Source: Sympetrum striolatum
Taxonomy: Eukaryota > Arthropoda > Insecta > Odonata > Libellulidae
Length of the DNA: 64,000 nt
NCBI GenBank assembly: GCA_947579665.1
Contig: OX388348.1
Span: forward strand, 2,294,001 to 2,358,000
Direction of reading: 5' to 3'
Shown: in pieces, positions 57,488 through 64,000 of the stretch
Position numbering within the stretch: position 1 is the stretch's first letter
Layout: each line of letters opens with the position of its first letter
Notes under the pieces: generated by a model
Told to the model about the DNA's origin: nothing
Seen by the model: the letters and a program-made list of their open reading frames with translations, nothing else
Database searches by the model: none
Translations under genes and position numbers: made by a program

Positions 57488-58684
57488 GTCTATGTCTATG
57501 TAAGAACCCTGCAAGCCGCCTTTCGGCGTGTGGCAGGGGGTGCAAGCACCTTGACTCTATTTTCCTAAACGGTTGCATTCGCGTATACTTCGCGGAAAAA
57601 ATGAATTTTTGAAACGATTCGTTTTAGCATCTATTTCCCTAATCTTTCGGGCAGTATCAGCACGGCCCATATAACAGGGGGGTCGCATTATATCGGTTAC
57701 ATCATCTGAAAACGTAATTTCTCTGAACTTATTTAATAAATTTATCCTTTGAATTTTTCTTCTATCTTCTAATGATTCCCATCCCGCGTCCAGTAACATC
57801 TGAGTGAAACTCGCTGTTTTATCGTAGCAATTCTCTACAAATCGTATCGCCTTTCGTTGTACTTTTTCTAAATCCCGAATATGACATTTCTCGGCGGGGT
57901 CCCATACACTACATGCATACTCAAGGTGAGGCCTAACTAACGCTAAGTAACATCGCTCGCGAACCTTTTCTTCGCTCCTACCGACTATTCTTTTAACGAA
58001 GCCGAGTTTCTTAAGTGCTTTTCCACATATATTTCGGATGTGGGCACTCCATGATAGATTATTCGTGAGAGTTACTCCAAGATACTTTACCGATTCTACT
58101 GTCATTAGGTTTACCCCTAGGAGACTATAAGAATAATCATTTATTATAGATTTACTTTCGAAGAAGTTAACTACCGAACACTTTTCTACATTAAGCTCTA
58201 ATTGCCAATCATCGCACCAATTCATAATTCTATCTAAGTCGTTCGAAAGGGTTAATCTATCCTCTGAACTAACTATTTCCCTGTAAATGACTGTGTCGTC
58301 TGCGAATATCCTAACATTGCTTTCAATGTGATTGCTGAGGTCGTTGATGTATACTAAAAATAACAACGGTCCAATTACACTGCCCTGAGGGACGCCCGAG
58401 GTCACCTTAACCAAGTTGGAACTAATACCATCGAGTACTACTCGTTGCTCTCTATCGGCGAGAAAGTCTTTTATCCAGTTAATAACTTGTGCATTGATAC
58501 CCGCAACTTCTAATTTGTACAGCAATTTATGATGAGGTACCTTATCGAAAGCCTTCCGAAAATCTAAAAATATCGCATCGACTTGCTTATGTTTTTCAGC
58601 AGAGTTTAGAACATCGTGTACTAATAAAGCCAGCTGAGACTCGCAAGAACGAGTTTTACGAAAACCGTGTTGATTCCTAATTAA
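57488..58684 (-). mobile_element. Young 5'-truncated CR1 inserted in the plus-strand LINE
   Basis: AACAT lies at both edges (57,483-57,487 and 58,685-58,689). Taking out the insert and one AACAT puts the two parts of the host reverse transcriptase back in one frame, which fixes the boundaries. The 3' tail is made of ATAGAC hexamers, and the 3' UTR has GCGTGTGGCAGGGGGTGC. The inside is an unbroken reverse-transcriptase frame of about 374 codons. Confidence 0.93.
57557..58680 (-). CDS. CR1 ORF2 reverse transcriptase, C-terminal part (truncated)
   Basis: The frame starts inside the element at NQHGFRKTRSCESQLALLV and is open to the stop at 57,557. Motifs in order are IFLDFRKAFDKVPHHKLLYK, SGVPQGSVIGPLLFLVYIND, FADDTVIYREI, ELNVEKCSVVNFFE, VKYLGVTLTNNLSWSAHI, RPHLEYACSVWDPAEK and FFPRSIRECNRLGK at the end. 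It is similar along its length to the copy at 20.8 kb but not identical, so the two are separate lineages. No stop or frameshift is seen, in contrast to the other LINEs here. Without its 5' part it cannot be autonomous. Confidence 0.9.
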
Positions 58685-59165
58685 AACATAGGAGTAAACA
58701 GTTTACTCTACGCTGACGACTGTAAGATATTCAAACGAATTGAGTGCGCCGAGGATCACAACGCCCTTCAACATGCCCTTAATGCAGTTGATATTTGGTG
58801 TATGAGGTGGGGCTTGAACATAAATCCGAGCAAGTCTGCGGTGATGTCGTTCTCCTTGAAGAAGGACCTTACTCCGCCCGTGTATCGCCTTAACGGTGAA
58901 ATTATTAATACCGTTTCTTCTCACAAAGACCTTGGAGTGATTTTCGACAGCAAATTGACATTCCGTGAACATGTGAGCTGGGTCATTTCAAGGTGTATGT
59001 CACTGATTGGAATGCTTTCCCGGTTCACAGAAATTACCGACCCTTTTGCCCTAAAGTCAATCTTTACTGGTTGTGTTAGCCCCATTATGGACTATTGCAT
59101 CCCAATATGGCAATCTGCTACCCCTTCCAACCTCAAAAGGCTCAACCGTCCTTCCTGGTAATGCC

Positions 59166-62100
59166 CACTTCCCGGAGCGTAGTCGTGCGGACGGATCGAC
59201 ACAACATTGAGGTAATGGTGAGATTCCGATCGGTCATACTCATTGACTGTGTACACATCGACTGACCTTGATCTCACCAATAAGAATGCTCATCTAATAT
59301 AGATGCCACTCAATTGAACCAGTGATAGATCAATCTATGCATTCTAATAGAGTAATGTATCGACGCAATAGGAAAGAATAAATACATCGATACTATGGAC
59401 AAATCGAATCGACAAAGCCAATCAACTAATTAGATGGAACATAAATTGTTCTCCGACGAACACATTTCTTCCAATTACGGTTAAATGGTTTTAAATAACT
59501 GGGTTTCCTGAACTGCAGTATGTTACTTTCAACAAATTTAGTTAAAGTACCTCGAGAAACTTACTTGAAGTACTAACCTAACATACAGTCAGTGACGTAT
59601 CGAACGGAAGGACGAATAATGGCGATAACTTAAGTAACTGAAATCTTCTGACACGTGGGGAATTTCAATATTAATCTATCGAATTAACTTTCAACTACAT
59701 GCAAGGTACAAACCTGCCCAATTTAGCTAGTCCTAGAGAAAATGACTGCACACGATTTAAATAGGCGAACCCCTTAACATCATGTCCGCGGTTTTTAAAC
59801 AGTGCCCATCCTCTGATGGATTCAGTACTAGGTTCACAGTCATGATTACGTGAATTCTTCAATGAGACTTAAAGAAGCAAACAATTAGCATGAAGAAACA
59901 TATTTGCATTCATCTTAGTTATACATCAAAGAGTTAAGTCCCATCAAAGAAGTCTAGCTGACAGATAAATAAATTGACACGTTTGAGTAACAGGTTTTTA
60001 TATTTCATGAAGTAAAAAAATAACGACGAGTAAGATAAAAGTGGAAGCCCTGCTTACCGAGCACATCAAGCTGATTGGCTCTTTTCTAACACCTCCAATT
60101 GCTCGCCTTGTCACGTGACATTCCGCGTTAACAATGTGCATCACTGTTTCAAGGTCGAGTTATTGTTAGTCAATAATCAAATTTCTATACACCAAATAGG
60201 AGCTTTAAAATGGGTCACAACGGATAATTTTATTGAAGTGAAATGATAAAAATTGGATGGATTCTAAGGATTCCTTACGAAGAGGACAATAACGATTATA
60301 TTAGGAATACAGCCGACTTTAAACGTGACTTTAAAAAAACCTTGAAAAAACTTATATGATAAATAACGAATGAAAAAAAGAACAAACGTATATATAAGTA
60401 TATTTGTAAAGAGTAACATAGTTTTTCGTTAAGATGTAATATTTTTACGGGAAATAACTGGACTAGATTAGTGCACTGTTTATCTAGGTGTACAGTAAAA
60501 TCGCATTCACGTAACTTGAAGATAATTGCATTGTAACACTGCAATGATGTCGCTAGGATATAAATGAAATACTATTATGCATTGTAGTTGCTGGATGATC
60601 TAATTTTTGTAATATGCTATAATGTTGCATGGATGTAATTAATGTTGTATTTAATGAGGTGTTCCTGCTACCATACTCTGATGAATGGAACACTTTTCAT
60701 TCGTCAGGATAGAGAAAAATGTATCTTCTATTTTTTTGTCCCAGTTTTCATCATGGCCGTGATGAAATGAAAGTTATTGAGGTATGAGTGAATAATTGCA
60801 ATAATCAAGGTTTCTCCTTACATAATGCCAAGAAAGAAAGTGTTACTAATAGAGTCATTGTACTTCACTTAAGAGGAAATGTTCAACTTATAGTATTCTG
60901 GCTCAGTGAGGACAGCAACTACCTAACTCCTCATTCTGCCTGGTGAACCTCATTCCTCTCTGCACGCTCTTAGTAGCTTATGCCAGAAGGGTTGAGTTAC
61001 CAACAGGCCTTCGGGCTGAATACTTCACAGACATAATAATGTGCATAAATATGATGGAAATGTGGCAATTTAAAATAGTACCTCAATAATATTGCCATCA
61101 GACTATAAGTATCATAAGAACCGAGAATCATAAAACAAGCACTATTTTTCTTTTTGAAGGAATAGTATGTAAGATACATGAGAAAGTATGAATCTTAAAT
61201 ATAAGTTCTTCCAAATTTAGAATGAAAAATCAATCATCGTATTACAATTCTCATTTTAAGATGGGATTACCTTAAATTGGACGAAAGATCCGCTTTCTTG
61301 TGGCCGCATTACGAAACCCTAACGGCCTTATTCTGGTTTTGCTTCAATTCTTGGCAGGAAGAATAGGGGGAGGGTACTGGGGTGGACGACTTGAATGGTT
61401 TCGCTGTCCGGAGGGCCCTCGGCTCGAATCTCACTTCCCCCACGAGTCAAGCGGATGCCATAAAAACAACTGCGCCCCTCTTTCTCCACAGATCGCCTAA
61501 ACTACAAGCACCGTTCGGGAGTGTTTGAAGTTGTGTCACGTAGCGTCAGTGTTTCAAGACAAAACTCAATAGATGCTGCTATATTCTCCATCAAATCCCT
61601 TTCAAGACGAAAGGAAAGGATCCGTTGATGAAGTCAGCAAATTTATTAAATAAATTCGGGGGAAAGTTCTCAGAAGATGTGACGGCCTTATTATGTTACC
61701 GAAGTTTAATGTGACTTATATCGACTTCCTAGCCTTCTGAACTTCCTCCATAGACCCTTTCAGACAGACACTTAACTCATTTTTAGTAGAACGTATGTAT
61801 AAATTATCCTGAAAACATAATCGATTTAAGAAAGCGTTACTTTGAGGAAAGCCATAGAATAAATAAGGCAACAATTGTTGGCAATTAAGGCAACATTGTT
61901 GCTTATCTGTTCGTGTAAATAACTTATGGATAAATATTTTAGTAATTAAACCTATTTGTGAATATTTTCCTAATTTTTATTTTACTTTTTGAATTATGTT
62001 ACTGTTTATATTGATTGTAAATTTCTACTTTAAATTGTATTGCCTCATTTCTGGAAATTTTCGAACGAACTCCATACGTGATTCTGTTAACTTTGCATTA

Positions 62101-64000
62101 TTTTCTGATGATGCAGAATTGCTAAATCCGTATGTATTTTTATTTAGCGAAAAGTGATACTAATGGTAATATGCACAGATTGCTCGAATGTCTAACAAGT
62201 GAGGCAATGCAATAGCCCCTGAGATGCGGGCAACGTGCAATGTTTGCGTACTAAGCTGAAAGTACAGTTTACAAATACAGAAAGAGATAAATGGGGTTGA
62301 GTTTTTTATTTCGCCCATGGAAGATGATAGCGTGGTTATTTAAATGCGCATTGGATGCTTCTTAGAACGCGAGAAATCCGGGACTTCCCGTGTTTTCCAG
62401 AACTAAGTCGCAACGAGGTTTCTGGAACCAGGCGGAACCTTGACAAAGACTTCTTTAGAAGCGTTTTTAAATCTCTAAACCAAGCTTAAAGATCTATGTA
62501 ATTCACCGAATGCCTTCGTATTACATCCAGTGCGCAATACAAATAAACGAAAGATTGCGATTTTTCCGAGGACACGATGACATTTTAATGAACGCAACAT
62601 TAATTCATACTATTATTACAGAAATACTACAAGCAGATTAGTCATCTAGTGGCAGTGGTAATACATCACGTGTTATACATAAACATACATTCGTACATAG
62701 CGAAATGAAAATTTAATTGTTCAATTCTAATATGACAGTTGTGGGGATAACAACAAAATCTATGAGGCATTTGCCCAAGGAAGGAGGGAAATCTCCCTCT
62801 GACAGAAGTCAAGACACACATAATCCAACTTTTACATAAATATTATCCCAGCCTATGAAGGGCACATTAGCATCTACTGAAGCTATGGTTGTTGATAGTA
62901 AAAAAATTGAAGATGGTTAATCAGTAATCCTAAAAATATTATTTTCCATTTCTTATTCACTGAAATAATGTGGGAGAGATGACATAAAAGGGTGGGTTAA
63001 GCTACCAAGAAGTGACGGATATGGAGTAAGGAATTTTTACTACGCATGAACCTACCGTAAGAAAGATCACGTATGTATGAATGAAATGTAGAAGAATGGG
63101 AAAAATGATTTAAATACACAAATTTGCTTGATAAATAGAGGCCGTTTAATTGAGGTTCCCCACTTCTGCTCCAGACGATTATGATTCACAAAGCACGACT
63201 TGGAAAATCTTAGCTCACTATTAAATCCTTCACACTGAAAGTGGTATTGGGGCGATATTTGAAGATAAATATAGCAACAGTTCTCTTACTTTTCATGACT
63301 GCGAGGAAGCAGCCATTCTGCATGAATGGTCTATCAATAGTAAAACGATCACTCTTTTTTTCAATTTTCGACTCCCTTTCTTCCAATACTCATTTCGATC
63401 CTGTCTTATTATCGCCGAAATCTATCCAGAATGTGGTTGCGCGAGTTTGACGTAGAAAAACACAATTTTCTATGATTTTTTGTTTGTTTGCTCATATTCA
63501 TTTGTTATTCTATGATATTATAATCGATAAGAGAAGGCGTGACTTCGTGGAAAGCCATTTGCAGAATGAAAACACTTCGTACTTTTCCACTGAAAATTTA
63601 TTTTGCCAAAAATAAAAATAATATTAATAATAAAAAGCAAATAAATTTTCTGTGAAAAAGTGTTTTCATTCTGTATTTTATAATATGTTTAATTTGTTGA
63701 TTTTTCACGATTTTATTGATATTTTGTTCTTTATTATCAATTTTAATCATCAGCAGTAATTGGCTTCGTGCTGTATGTTGATGTTTGTTAATAAATAAAT
63801 GAATAAAAATAAATAAACGAATAATTTTCGCCCCACTGCAAGAACCGGGTCAAACTCTGAAAAGCGGAACTGTTCCGTCCACATCGGGTCATCGAGTTGT
63901 TCGACAACACTAACACCTGAGGGACGTAAGGGAGACATCGGGAGAATCGGGAGGACGTCGTCGTGCGCTCACCTGTGAAGGGGTCAAAGCACGAGGATGA
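59166..64000. other. No gene recognised
   Basis: AT-rich sequence with scattered short frames. The plus-strand frame at 61,300-61,500 includes a GC-rich patch with GGCTCGAATCTC, a weak B-box-like word, but no tRNA can be folded. At the right edge (about 63,970-63,990) the minus strand has CTTCACAG/GTGAGCGC, a good donor, so a minus-strand exon might begin past the window. A MITE lies at 63,560-63,674. Confidence 0.45.
63560..63674. repeat. MITE-like element, relative of that at 31,679
   Basis: The left end GCAGAATGAAAACACTTCGT pairs with the right end, read in reverse ACAGAATGAAAACACTTTTT. The centre is AT-rich and non-coding. The GCAGAATGAAAACAC ends match the element in the Cbl intron. Confidence 0.65.

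Larger units (their letters stand above)
56514..59165 (+). mobile_element. Jockey/CR1-group LINE on the plus strand, split by a CR1
   Basis: The reverse-transcriptase frame runs 56,571-57,487 (HNKATGPDNIGANFL, VENYRPISILPVLSILFERI, HQHGFLPGGSCLANLTVLQH, YLDFSKAFDSVNHFLLKYKL, SGVPQSSVLGPLLFALFIDD) and resumes at 58,690 with GVNSLLYADDCKIFKRIECA, MRWGLNINPSKSAVM and SHKDLGVIFDSKLTFREHVS to about 59,160. The catalytic YADD is intact. The conserved VPQG motif reads VPQS, which may weaken activity. Both element ends are unclear; there is no endonuclease part, so it is 5' truncated. Confidence 0.85.

Noticed and set aside
61300..61500. 66-codon plus-strand frame with a B-box-like word
   Set aside because: Low-complexity composition, no domain, and no foldable tRNA.

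Overview
The window is eukaryotic, from an arthropod and most likely an insect with a large, AT-rich, transposon-filled genome. The only host gene I can support is Cbl, an E3 ubiquitin ligase, on the minus strand. Four exons (33,256 down to 18,221) have matching splice phases and encode an unbroken stretch from the EF-hand through the SH2-like fold and linker helix into most of the RING finger. The 5' exons (4-helix bundle) and 3' exons (last two RING cysteines, proline-rich tail) were not found and probably lie outside the window or beyond recognition. There are no bacterial-style operons, CRISPR arrays, rRNA genes or convincing tRNA genes.

Nearly everything else that can be named is mobile DNA, much of it nested. 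Positions 1.4-17.3 kb: several copies of a non-coding repeat with regularly spaced 'TTCGA' hairpins. One copy is split by a Tigger/pogo DNA transposon (3,184-8,748), which itself holds a second element coding for SWIM/YqaJ and THAP domains. A hAT element with a perfect 8-bp target duplication lies at 11,399-12,965. Positions 18.2-33.3 kb: the Cbl exons. One 12.3-kb intron carries a ~125-bp tandem repeat, a nearly complete CR1-like LINE with an SGNH-esterase ORF1 (20,719-24,328), and a three-level nest of an old CR1-like LINE split by a second Tigger, split in turn by an RTE LINE. Two small inverted-repeat elements lie in and just upstream of the next intron. Positions 37.1-42.0 kb: five more copies of the TTCGA-hairpin repeat, in both orientations.

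Positions 45.9-50.8 kb: a Helitron-like unit whose 5' tip was hit by a 3.7-kb element with ~1.07-kb inverted arms and TATATA flanks. Its core holds a decayed zinc-binding/helix-turn-helix protein. Positions 55.4-59.2 kb: a jockey/CR1-group LINE on the plus strand, interrupted by a younger minus-strand CR1 copy with a 5-bp duplication. Next to it are a fragment of another CR1 and a CR1 3' tail of only ~110 bp. The remaining stretches (30.1-31.3, 33.9-37.1, 42.0-45.9, 50.8-55.4, 59.2-64 kb) show no gene I recognise, only a few GC-rich patches that could be regulatory or first-exon sequence.

The most unusual item is the ~1.1-kb hairpin repeat. Six GGTTCGAnnCC-like hairpins sit at spacings near 148, 157, 166, 170 and 176 bp, the same to within a base or so in copies from both ends of the window and on both strands. 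The long-armed element and the SWIM/YqaJ/THAP element come next. All alignments and spacings were done by eye.
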